A DNA stretch of 16,692 nucleotides from Opitutia bacterium (GTDB lineage: Bacteria > Verrucomicrobiota > Verrucomicrobiia > Opitutales > JANYDI01). Positions 6,161 to 12,907 of this stretch are shown here, one piece after another (within the stretch, counting starts at the first letter, position 1; every line of letters begins with the position of its first letter). The translations under genes and the position numbers were made by a program. Below the pieces are notes generated by a model, which was not told the origin of the DNA, ran no database searches, and saw only the letters and a program-made list of their open reading frames with translations. The stretch covers positions 1 through 16,692 of the forward strand of contig JANYDI010000118.1 in the NCBI GenBank assembly GCA_025363695.1, in the 5' to 3' direction.

Positions 6161-6649
6161 ATGCAACGACTTCTTTTTCTTATTTTTTTGGTATTGGCGG
6201 GGCACACGCTGGAGGCCCATCGCGTTTTTTTCGGAACCGGAATCTACGACCGCAATCGCAGCGATACGCGTTGCCTTGAGACGCGCTTGGAGTTTCGTTG
6301 GGACCATACGGATACGCTCAAGCCCCTAGTGGGTTTTTCGAGTAACAGCCGCGGAAGTACGTACAGCTACTGCGGGCTTTATTACGACTGGTTTTTTACA
6401 AAAAACAAAAAATACTTCCTCACGCCTAGTTTTTCCATCGGCTACTACGCCCCAGGCAGTGGCAAAGACCTCCTGGGTCACCCCATGGAATTCCGCTCCC
6501 AAATTGAGCTCGGCGTCGTTTTGACCCCCTTAGTCCAAGGCAGCCTCGGACTCGCCCATATCTCAAACTGTCACATGGCCGAGCTTCAATATGGCAAAAA
6601 AAACCAAGGAACTGAGCATATTTTTTTAACATTTTCTTTTCGTTTATAG
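6161..6649 (+). CDS. PagL-like lipid A 3-O-deacylase (acyloxyacyl hydrolase family)
   Basis: The frame is open from 6044, but its first part is antisense to rpmG. The ATG at 6161 gives a clean signal peptide (MQRLLFLIFLVLAGHTLEA) and a 162-residue product, the usual size for PagL. The mature part reads as alternating aromatic beta strands, as expected for an eight-stranded outer-membrane barrel. The family hallmarks are near the end: A-H-I-S-N (His133, Ser135), then N-Q-G-T-E-H (Glu152), preceded by M-E-F-R-S-Q-I-E-L-G. The H-x-S-N histidine and serine and a later glutamate form the PagL catalytic triad, although the spacing to Glu is longer than I recall for the Pseudomonas enzyme. The terminal F-S-F-R-L ends in an aromatic-x-aromatic barrel signal. 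It would trim the 3-position acyl chain from lipid A. No Shine-Dalgarno is obvious. Confidence 0.82.
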   Translation: MQRLLFLIFLVLAGHTLEAHRVFFGTGIYDRNRSDTRCLETRLEFRWDHTDTLKPLVGFSSNSRGSTYSYCGLYYDWFFTKNKKYFLTPSFSIGYYAPGSGKDLLGHPMEFRSQIELGVVLTPLVQGSLGLAHISNCHMAELQYGKKNQGTEHIFLTFSFRL

Positions 6650-6692
6650 TTAAAAAGCTCATAAGTTGTTGGATATCAGGGACTTATCTTGC

Positions 6693-6700
6693 TATCGATA
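6693..6700. promoter_or_regulatory. TATCGATA palindrome upstream of the LRR gene
   Basis: An 8-base perfect palindrome, embedded in CTTATC...GATAAG, lies about 26 bases upstream of the candidate -35. The same octamer occurs in the loop of the palindrome in front of the lipase gene (10314-10321). It could be an operator shared by the two genes for exported proteins. That is inference, since an 8-mer can recur by chance. Confidence 0.3.
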
Positions 6701-6725
6701 AGTATTTATCGTTTAAAGATTTACG

Positions 6726-6754
6726 TTGACATTCGATCCTGATACGGGTACTAT
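6726..6754 (+). promoter_or_regulatory. Sigma-70-type promoter for the LRR gene
   Basis: A perfect TTGACA at 6726-6731 is followed 17 bases later by TACTAT at 6749-6754. Transcription would start near 6761, giving a leader of about 55 bases to the ATG at 6815. It would leave only about a dozen bases before the alternative GTG at 6773. Confidence 0.6.
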
Positions 6755-6814
6755 TACGGCATTACGCTTGAGGTGTATTTCCTTGGGAAGGAAATCGGCT
6801 GGGGCGTTTTTGTT

Positions 6815-9800
6815 ATGAAAACCAAAAGGTGTCTAGGTAAATATACGAATACTGTGATGCTTGCATCGCTGATTATGTTGGTTGGGAGTATGGGAAGTGT
6901 GATGGGGATGGATGGGGAGGAAGGTAAGCCTGCGGAGAATGTTAAAGGCGTACCGTGTGGGGGAAAGATTCGGGACCTCAAAGCTACATTGGCACAAGCT
7001 GGGCTGAATCAGAGTTTTCCACTGCGTTTGCCTAACCCCTCCGCAGCACCTCCACTGAAGAAGGGTAATAGCACTACAACCTTCAGCTCTACGTCCAGAA
7101 GCAATCATCATTCGAGCCCATCTCTAGCAGATTCCCTCTCTAGTTCATCGCCCAAGAGCACCACAACTCCACGGAGCATCAATCGTCTATCAAGCCCACC
7201 CCTGACAGATTCCTCCTCCAATTCATCACAAAAGTCGCAACCTTCGCCGATTCGGCTTAGTACTTCACAACCCACCCAGCCCACCACGATGAGGTCCGGT
7301 GTCTCCCAAGCTTCCGAAGCCCTCAGTCCTAGGGCTCAACAGGATGCCCTTCTCTGGAGCAACAATAGTCCAGATCTCATTCTTCCGAGCGGAGCCTTGA
7401 TATCTAGCGCCGGAGAGGAACTCTTCCGTTACGCTAATGGTGTTTTTTTAATCCACAAAACCTTCGATTCCATAGAAGAGGGAGAAAAGAAAACGTTTCG
7501 CGAAATGGTACGAGGTGCCACCCACGTTCAGATCGATCCCTCCATTGCTAGCAAGGTTACTGATTCTGACATAGAAAAGTTGCCGGAGCTCTGCCCTCAC
7601 CTGAATTTTTATAACCTGAGCAACTGCTCCAGGCTTACTGACGACGGTCTCAGTCGGTTGGCTCTATGTGGTCAGCTAATAGAGATGGACCTTAGTGGCT
7701 GCAGTAGTGTCACTGAGAACGGCCTAGTCTTCGCTCGAGATCTGACAGCACACGCGCTGAAGCTGAAGCGTTACACACCACCAGAAGAGTTAGGATGTCA
7801 ACCAATCCAGTATACGGCATCGCGTGGAATTAACGGAGTCTTAGTATCGTCTAGCACAAAAACGAAACTCTTCCGTTACACTGACGGTGTTTTCTTAATC
7901 CTCAAAACCTTCGATTCCATGAGCAAGGGAGATCTCAAAGGGTTTGGCGAAATGGTACGAGGTGCCACCCACATTCGGGTTGATCCCTTGATTGCTGGGG
8001 AATTTAGAGATTCTGACATGCGGCGGTTGACGTCATTTTGCTCACACCTGGAAGTTTGTGAGCTGAACAACTGCATCAAGCTTACTCACAAAAGTATCAA
8101 TGATTTGATTTTCCATAGGCCATCAGTAAGGAGAATAGAGCTTCAGAATTGCAGTGGTATGGGTAACGTAAATCGCAGACCCGATCTGGAGATCGTAGGA
8201 CAACAGCCTGAGTACGTCGGCTCCACAAGTATCACAAACTCGAGAAACTTCCCTGGAGCTCCGGGAAGCCGCGCAAGTATCGTGCCTACTGTGCCACCTA
8301 GTTGCGATACGCCAGAATACCCGAGAATCGCTGATTCTTGTGGGTTTGTTTTTTCTAAATCCCATAGCAGTGATGATATTTATGAATGGATACTAAAGCT
8401 GCCCACTAATGCCAAAACTTTGGAACTGAATTGCAAAAATCTCGATGATAACACGGTTTGGCATCTTGGGAATCAGGAAAAACTTTGTGAGCTCGATTTG
8501 TCTAGATGCATAGGTATCACGGACAGAGCAGTAACTATTCTTGCAAGCAGAAATAACTTAAAATTTCTGAAGCTAATAAACTGCTCCAAAATCACCGACC
8601 GTGGCTTGAGGGAACTGCCTAGCATGCGTAAGCTTATTCGCTTAGAATTGGAGATTGGCAAAGCCATCACCTCTGGAGGCCTCTTCTTTTTAAAAGAGCT
8701 GAAAGAGCTGGAAGAGCTTCATTTCTGGAGCGAAGAGGATCCGAGTGATACCGTTAGCGCAGACGTCATTGCTACCCTCGCAGTCAACCTACCTAAGCTT
8801 TATAGCATTAAATTATCACGGCACGGTCTTAATTCTTCACAAAAGACCTATGACTCTAATGAGATTCAGTCAATACGCGACAGGCCTCGTACCTGGCTAG
8901 ACTTTCAGAATGGTTATGGCCTAGGACTAAGTATCGCCCCAAGCCTTGACACCAACACGGGCAATTGTGATCTAACTGAGCTCATTGAAAAAGGAATACT
9001 TGAAAAATCTAATAAGTTTACTAAAGGGCTAGGCTTTACGGGCTACCTCCTAAAAAAACTACCTTCTGCTATGGTTTCTTCTCATGACTGTGATGATCTC
9101 TTCGCAAGGCAGGGCGAGCACCTGAAAGCCTTGGCTTTTGACAAGAGCATCCAATCTAAGGTCTCTAACGAAGACGTCAAGCTTCTCTTAGCGGCATGCC
9201 CCAACCTGAGCGTTCTTGACCTAAGCGAATGCAAGCAAATAGGCGAGAAGAGCTTCATTGAATCACTTGGATACTCTGTTAGTCAGGGGAAATTAAAAGG
9301 CCTACTCTGGCTCAATTTGAACGGCTGCGAAAGCTTAAATGACAATGGTCTTCGTTGCATCATAGCGAATCTAAAGACTCTCAAGGTACTAACACTCGTT
9401 GGGTGCGAAGGAATCTCAGGCCAAGGGTTATCGGGCGTGGAAAATGGAAAGTTGGACTTAGCTGCCATGAAATCACTCGCTGTTTTAGACCTGTCTTATT
9501 GTCCTAGGATTACCAGTCTGCCCAAAAGCTTACCCTCCAGCTTGGAGTGGCTTGCTTTGATAGATTGTAAGAAAATGACGAAGGACCATCTACGTTCTCT
9601 AAAAGAACTCAGTCGGCTAAAGTCACTCGACCTAAGTGGCTGCGAAAAGGTAGAGTCATTGGTCATACAAAGCTTATCCAAACTTCCTAATCTGAAAAAA
9701 CTAGACCTAAGTGGATGCGAAGAGATTTGCGACAATGACCTACTAAAACTGTGGAGTTTTGGTGGATTAGAGGCTCTGGGCTTGAGAGGCTGTCCGAATA

Positions 9801-10147
9801 TATCTATAGAGGAAGTTCCTCCACTACTACGTAAACTAAGCGGGCTTAAGCGCTTTTCCTTTGATGTGAACGATTTCTACAAAGAAACCGGCATTGAGCA
9901 TATTCGGAGAAACAGCTTAGATTGGACCACGGCTGAAGAAAGGAATGGCAAAACAGCTATAACAAGGAAAGCGAGATTTGCGCTTCAAAGCACTAAAGAG
10001 CGCCAGGTTATGTTATCGATCTTGAGCATTGCCACCAAGGCAGTGATAGCTTTAGGGTTTATGCCTTCCGGTGTAGCAGAGGCACCAGATCGGTTGATAG
10101 CAGCCGCCGACGCATTATCTGGCTATCTGGATAGCCAGACCCAATAA
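6815..10147 (+). CDS. Large exported leucine-rich-repeat protein (cysteine-containing, FBXL/AMN1-like LRRs)
   Basis: The 1110-residue product starts at the ATG at 6815, where a basic segment (MKTKRCLGKY) and a hydrophobic stretch ending near V-M-G form a signal peptide. A GTG at 6773 would add 14 residues but lies too close to the promoter. Residues about 82-172 are a Ser/Thr/Pro-rich low-complexity linker. Residues about 203-300 and 352-449 are two copies of one unit (L-F-R-Y-x-x-G-V-F-L-I...M-V-R-G-A-T-H), a recent duplication. LRR blocks follow at about 529-670 and 779-1022, with repeats such as L-K-S-L-D-L-S-G-C-E-K and L-W-L-N-L-N-G-C-E-S, the LxxLxLxxC form common in eukaryotic F-box LRR proteins. 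A hydrophobic helix lies near the C-terminus (about 1066-1106). Such proteins usually bind other proteins, and in host-associated bacteria they are often effectors. No enzymatic domain or F-box is visible. Function unknown. Confidence 0.8.
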   Translation: MKTKRCLGKYTNTVMLASLIMLVGSMGSVMGMDGEEGKPAENVKGVPCGGKIRDLKATLAQAGLNQSFPLRLPNPSAAPPLKKGNSTTTFSSTSRSNHHSSPSLADSLSSSSPKSTTTPRSINRLSSPPLTDSSSNSSQKSQPSPIRLSTSQPTQPTTMRSGVSQASEALSPRAQQDALLWSNNSPDLILPSGALISSAGEELFRYANGVFLIHKTFDSIEEGEKKTFREMVRGATHVQIDPSIASKVTDSDIEKLPELCPHLNFYNLSNCSRLTDDGLSRLALCGQLIEMDLSGCSSVTENGLVFARDLTAHALKLKRYTPPEELGCQPIQYTASRGINGVLVSSSTKTKLFRYTDGVFLILKTFDSMSKGDLKGFGEMVRGATHIRVDPLIAGEFRDSDMRRLTSFCSHLEVCELNNCIKLTHKSINDLIFHRPSVRRIELQNCSGMGNVNRRPDLEIVGQQPEYVGSTSITNSRNFPGAPGSRASIVPTVPPSCDTPEYPRIADSCGFVFSKSHSSDDIYEWILKLPTNAKTLELNCKNLDDNTVWHLGNQEKLCELDLSRCIGITDRAVTILASRNNLKFLKLINCSKITDRGLRELPSMRKLIRLELEIGKAITSGGLFFLKELKELEELHFWSEEDPSDTVSADVIATLAVNLPKLYSIKLSRHGLNSSQKTYDSNEIQSIRDRPRTWLDFQNGYGLGLSIAPSLDTNTGNCDLTELIEKGILEKSNKFTKGLGFTGYLLKKLPSAMVSSHDCDDLFARQGEHLKALAFDKSIQSKVSNEDVKLLLAACPNLSVLDLSECKQIGEKSFIESLGYSVSQGKLKGLLWLNLNGCESLNDNGLRCIIANLKTLKVLTLVGCEGISGQGLSGVENGKLDLAAMKSLAVLDLSYCPRITSLPKSLPSSLEWLALIDCKKMTKDHLRSLKELSRLKSLDLSGCEKVESLVIQSLSKLPNLKKLDLSGCEEICDNDLLKLWSFGGLEALGLRGCPNISIEEVPPLLRKLSGLKRFSFDVNDFYKETGIEHIRRNSLDWTTAEERNGKTAITRKARFALQSTKERQVMLSILSIATKAVIALGFMPSGVAEAPDRLIAAADALSGYLDSQTQ
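7421..8160 (+). repeat. Internal tandem duplication in the LRR gene (period 447 bases)
   Basis: CTCTTCCGTTAC occurs at 7421 and at 7868, and GAAATGGTACGAGGTGCCAC occurs at about 7502 and 7949, each 447 bases (149 codons) apart. Between these anchors the two copies stay alignable at the protein level (T-F-D-S-M, A-T-H-x-x-x-D-P, D-S-D, N-C-x-x-L-T). The long identical stretches of DNA imply a fairly recent in-frame duplication. Confidence 0.85.
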
Positions 10148-10159
10148 CCCCCTAACCAC

Positions 10160-10236
10160 TGGCACGGGAGGAGGGACTTGAACCCACGACCTTCGGTTTA
10201 GAAAACCGTTGCTCTATCCGGCTGAGCTACTCCCGC
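10160..10236 (-). tRNA. tRNA-Arg (anticodon TCT)
   Basis: The 77-base cloverleaf reads 5' GCGGGAG, D arm GCTC...GAGC, anticodon stem CGGT/ACCG around loop TTTCTAA (anticodon TCT), T arm GTGGG-TTCAAGT-CCCTC, acceptor CTCCCGT, discriminator G and encoded CCA. TCT reads AGA and AGG arginine codons. The acceptor has a G1-T72 wobble, the T stem has one T-T mismatch and the anticodon stem starts with an A-A mismatch, so the structure is slightly imperfect but complete. It lies between the LRR and lipase genes, on the opposite strand from both. Confidence 0.95.
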
Positions 10237-10240
10237 ATGC

Positions 10241-10272
10241 ATCCCCACTGTGCACGTTCTGCAGGTGGGGAT
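10241..10272. other. Hairpin ATCCCCAC...GTGGGGAT between tRNA-Arg and the lipase gene
   Basis: Eight-base perfect arms at 10241-10248 and 10265-10272 enclose a 16-base loop with TGTGCAC. It sits just upstream of the tRNA 5' end and has no T-run on either side, so it does not look like an intrinsic terminator. It could affect processing of the tRNA precursor. Role unknown. Confidence 0.4.
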
Positions 10273-10292
10273 CAAGCCTAAAATGACTGAAA

Positions 10293-10340
10293 TAATCTTA
10301 CTATATATGTTGATATCGATAAATATATATAGTAAGATTA
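10293..10340. promoter_or_regulatory. Perfect 16-base inverted repeat directly upstream of the lipase start
   Basis: TAATCTTACTATATAT at 10293-10308 is repeated as its exact complement at 10325-10340, around a 16-base spacer that contains the palindrome TATCGATA. It ends seven bases before the lipase ATG. It may be an operator, a bidirectional promoter region (TATATAT on both strands could act as -10) or an RNA hairpin that hides the start. The sequence alone cannot decide between these. Confidence 0.6.
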
Positions 10341-10347
10341 AGACAGT

Positions 10348-11439
10348 ATGGGACCTCTTTTCTTGATCTGTTCGCTGTGGATGACGTTTAGCGGAATCGC
10401 CGATGCTGAGCCCCTCCTGCCGCCTCCCTATGCTGGGGATCCCAGCGCCTTGGAAGACGAAATCAAGCACGCAGACGTGACCACCCAAGAAGCCTTTTCG
10501 GAGATTTTTGGAGACCTTCAGCTGCCAACGGAAAAATTAGCTGGCTTTGATTATAAGGATATCTACACGGCTGCCTTTGAAGCCCAGGCTGCCTATTATT
10601 CTTATAAACTCGACACCCATGTCAAAGAGGTGCCGCACATGCAATCGGGCAACATTACGGTGTTTTCTAGCCCAGCAGAACATTCGGGCATTGTGGTTTT
10701 CAAAAAAAATGGCCAAGTCACCATTGTTTATCACGGCACCAGCTCCTTGCGTAACATGGCTACGGATATTTGGGCGCTGGGCACTACGGTGTTTTTTGCC
10801 CAAGGCTACGTGCATTCTGGCTTTTATTACGGGTTTTTAAGGAGCTGGGATGAGCTGTATCCCATCATTGCCGACTATGCCGCAAGCCGAGGCCAGACCG
10901 TCAGTGACTTGGATATCACCGTCACGGGCCACAGCATGGGCGGCGCCTTGGCCACTATCTGTGGGTATCGCTTGGCAAAAATCTCAAAGGTGGAAAAACT
11001 GCGCGTCATCACCTTTGCCTCGCCTCGGGTCCTAAGCTTCCAATGCGCCTTCGATTACGATACCACGCATCTTGGAAATACGAATACTACCCTGGGTCAA
11101 CAAACGCTGCGCGTGGCTCAAGAAGGCGACCCGGTCACGAAAGTCCCCAGTAGCATGATGGGCTACAAGCACGTCGGCCTCAAGCTCAGCGTCAAGCGCC
11201 ACAAAGACTACGTTCATCACACCATGGCTGGATATATCATCGGCGTTGAAGAATCTATCAAAAAACAAGCCTTTCGCGATGAAGACCCTCCCGATGATCC
11301 AAAACGCTACAAGCTCAATAAGCTCCTCGACAACATCGGCGTCAGTCCAGCAAAGGCCTCGCTGCACGAAATCCTCGTGCCCCCCTGGTATGAAGATCCT
11401 GAAAAAATTATCGAAAAAACTTATAAGGCTAAAAATTAG
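10348..11439 (+). CDS. Secreted class 3 lipase (alpha/beta hydrolase)
   Basis: The 363-residue protein has an N-terminal signal peptide (MGPLFLICSLWMTFSGIADA). The lipase 3 core follows: V-Y-H-G-T near residue 130 for the oxyanion hole, T-G-H-S-M-G-G with nucleophile Ser196, F-A-S-P-R after it, E-G-D-P-V-T with the probable catalytic Asp261, and a histidine-rich K-D-Y-V-H-H-T with the probable catalytic His at 290-291. The order and the G-x-S-x-G elbow match fungal-type triacylglycerol lipases, which cleave ester bonds of glycerolipids or phospholipids. A charged, proline-rich C-terminal tail of about 60 residues follows. It would act outside the cell or in the periplasm. The start lies seven bases after the 16-base inverted repeat, with no strong Shine-Dalgarno. 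It is preceded by tRNA-Arg and followed by element E7. Substrate is unknown. Confidence 0.9.
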   Translation: MGPLFLICSLWMTFSGIADAEPLLPPPYAGDPSALEDEIKHADVTTQEAFSEIFGDLQLPTEKLAGFDYKDIYTAAFEAQAAYYSYKLDTHVKEVPHMQSGNITVFSSPAEHSGIVVFKKNGQVTIVYHGTSSLRNMATDIWALGTTVFFAQGYVHSGFYYGFLRSWDELYPIIADYAASRGQTVSDLDITVTGHSMGGALATICGYRLAKISKVEKLRVITFASPRVLSFQCAFDYDTTHLGNTNTTLGQQTLRVAQEGDPVTKVPSSMMGYKHVGLKLSVKRHKDYVHHTMAGYIIGVEESIKKQAFRDEDPPDDPKRYKLNKLLDNIGVSPAKASLHEILVPPWYEDPEKIIEKTYKAKN

Positions 11440-11455
11440 GGCTAAAGGGCAAGAG

Positions 11456-11760
11456 CTAAGGGGAGCCGTGGTCCCCTTAGGACCCCCGAAGGGTGGTTTT
11501 AGCGGGACCTTTTGAGTTTATACGGCGTCACCTTCGCGCTCGAGTGCTGTAGCACACGTCGCGCTTGGTTCCTTGTCTAAACCCAAAATTCCTCCGCTAA
11601 AACCACCCTTCCAAGGCAGCTCGAAAAATACACCCGGATCGCGAAGCGATCTAGAGGGGCCTTAGTATCCACCTCCCCGATGGGCGATTTTTAAAAATGC
11701 ATCGCATTTTTGAAAATCGCCCATCGGTAGGGGATCCTAAGGGGAGCGAGCTCCCCTTAG
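11456..11760 (-). repeat. Composite palindromic element E7 (long form A-B-C-D-A')
   Basis: Lies in the 356-base gap between the convergent lipase and metallophosphoesterase genes. In minus orientation it has hairpin A (AGGGGAGC-TC-GCTCCCCTT), hairpin B (11677-11727, TGGGCGATTTTT arms, as in E3), hairpin C (11637-11651), and the CTCGAA...ATACACCCGG spacer shared with E5. Palindrome D pairs GAAGGGTGGTTTTAGCGG with its complement and holds a small inner stem GTGCT-GT-AGCAC. At the left is a second A-type hairpin (GGGGAGCC-GT-GGTCCCC). D here has arms unlike those in E5 or E6 but the same internal boxes. Confidence 0.92.
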
Positions 11761-11796
11761 CCCTACTCCCTTCTCCTTCCCTACTCCTTCTCCCTT
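11761..11796. repeat. 18-base pyrimidine-rich tandem duplication
   Basis: CCCTACTCCCTTCTCCTT (11761-11778) is followed by CCCTACTCCTTCTCCCTT (11779-11796), a near-exact tandem pair. It starts right at the end of E7 and reaches the stop codon of the metallophosphoesterase gene, so it is purine-rich on that gene's mRNA. No function is evident. Confidence 0.7.
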
Positions 11797-12584
11797 CACG
11801 CTACGCCGCGTGCAATCCTTTCGATGCCCAGCGCCAAGCCTGTCGCTGGGTCTAGGGTAATGAGACAGCCCCACAGTTGAACGTTTTCTTGGGCTACGGG
11901 GAGCAGGCGGGGCATGCGGTCTAGGAAACGATCGACAACGGGTTGTACTTGACGGCCTAGGACGGAGTCATGCGGGCCGGTCATGCCCAGGTCTGTTTGG
12001 TAAGCGGTTTTTTTGGGGAGCAGACGGGTATCGGCCGTGGGGACATGGGTATGCGTACCGACGAGGGCGCCTATGCGGCCATCGAGGTACCAGCCAAGGG
12101 CCATTTTTTCGGAAGTATACTCAGCGTGGATTTCGAAAACCAGGACATCGACTTGGGGTTTTAACAAGTCAATGAGCGCATCTGCAGCCTGAAAAGGGCA
12201 ATCGCCGCAAAGATCCATGCCTTTGGCGCCCATGAGCGTGGCTACACCTAAGGTAAAACCCTTATTTTCAAGTATCAAAAAAGGCTGCCCTGGACAACGC
12301 TTGGGTAAGTTCGCCGGCCGGCAGACGCGCTTAAGGCCGCCAATAACGGCATCAAAGCCTTTTTGACCCCAAATGTGGTTCCCTAGCGTTAGGCCATCGA
12401 GGCCATAATTTAAGAGGTCCTGTGCCAAGGCTGCGGTTAAGCCGGATCCTGCGGCTGCGTTTTCAGCATTCGCAATGACAAAATCAGGCTCGTACTCGCG
12501 GCGTAAAGAGGGGACCCATTCCCTGATGGCCTCTCGGCCTGGGCGTCCTACGATATCACCTATAAATAGAAGTTTCAAACTCAC
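11796..12584 (-). CDS. YmdB-family metallophosphoesterase (TIGR00282 type)
   Basis: The 262-residue protein has the full motif set of the YmdB family: G-D-I-V-G-R-P-G with Asp10, N-A-E-N-A with Glu41 and Asn42, G-N-H with Asn69 and His70, F-E-I-H-A-E with His153, G-T-H-T-H with His178 and His180, and T-D-L-G-M-T-G-P near 197-204. These ligands bind two metal ions. The family is a cytoplasmic phosphodiesterase, and Bacillus YmdB hydrolyses 2',3'- and 3',5'-cyclic nucleotides. Whether this one does the same is not shown. GTG start, overlapping the stop of the preceding gene by four bases (GTGA), so it is the last gene of the six-gene operon. Element E7 lies 35 bases downstream. Confidence 0.92.
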   Translation of the reverse strand: MSLKLLFIGDIVGRPGREAIREWVPSLRREYEPDFVIANAENAAAGSGLTAALAQDLLNYGLDGLTLGNHIWGQKGFDAVIGGLKRVCRPANLPKRCPGQPFLILENKGFTLGVATLMGAKGMDLCGDCPFQAADALIDLLKPQVDVLVFEIHAEYTSEKMALGWYLDGRIGALVGTHTHVPTADTRLLPKKTAYQTDLGMTGPHDSVLGRQVQPVVDRFLDRMPRLLPVAQENVQLWGCLITLDPATGLALGIERIARGVA

Positions 12585-12907
12585 TTGTCCACAACGGCGT
12601 TGAGGAGCTTGCTCAAGGCTGCTTTGCTACTTAGGCCGATGCTGCGATTGACTTCCTCGCCATTCTTGAAGACGATGAGCGTGGGGATGGATACGATGCC
12701 GAAGCGAGCGGGAGTATTGGGATTATCATCGACTGAGACCTTGGCAAAGGAGACTTTGCCCTGCATTTCTTCAGCAAGTTCGGCTAAAACGGGAGCAATG
12801 GTCCGACAAGGCCCGCACCAGGGGGCCCAAAAGTCGACCAGGACAACACCGGATTGGACGGCAGCGTCAAAGGTAGCATCGGTAAGATCGGCAATATACG
12901 TATTCAT
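12581..12907 (-). CDS. trxA: Thioredoxin as a possible separate product from the internal ATG
   Basis: Starting at the ATG at 12907, the frame gives a 108-residue thioredoxin (MNTYIADLT...LNAVVDK) with the W-C-G-P-C redox site, the buried Asp in L-V-D-F-W and the S-I-P-T cis-proline loop. Its ordinary length and start are those of stand-alone TrxA, which reduces protein disulfides in the cytoplasm. There is no stop codon between it and the upstream GspM-like region. A promoter-like pair ends eight bases before the ATG, so a nearly leaderless mRNA is possible. Full-length fusion and short form are not mutually exclusive. Confidence 0.5.
   Translation of the reverse strand: MNTYIADLTDATFDAAVQSGVVLVDFWAPWCGPCRTIAPVLAELAEEMQGKVSFAKVSVDDNPNTPARFGIVSIPTLIVFKNGEEVNRSIGLSSKAALSKLLNAVVDK

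Noticed and set aside
6773..6814. GTG at 6773 as the start of the LRR protein
   Set aside because: It would lie only about 12 bases from the expected transcription start and would put 14 extra residues before an otherwise normal signal peptide.
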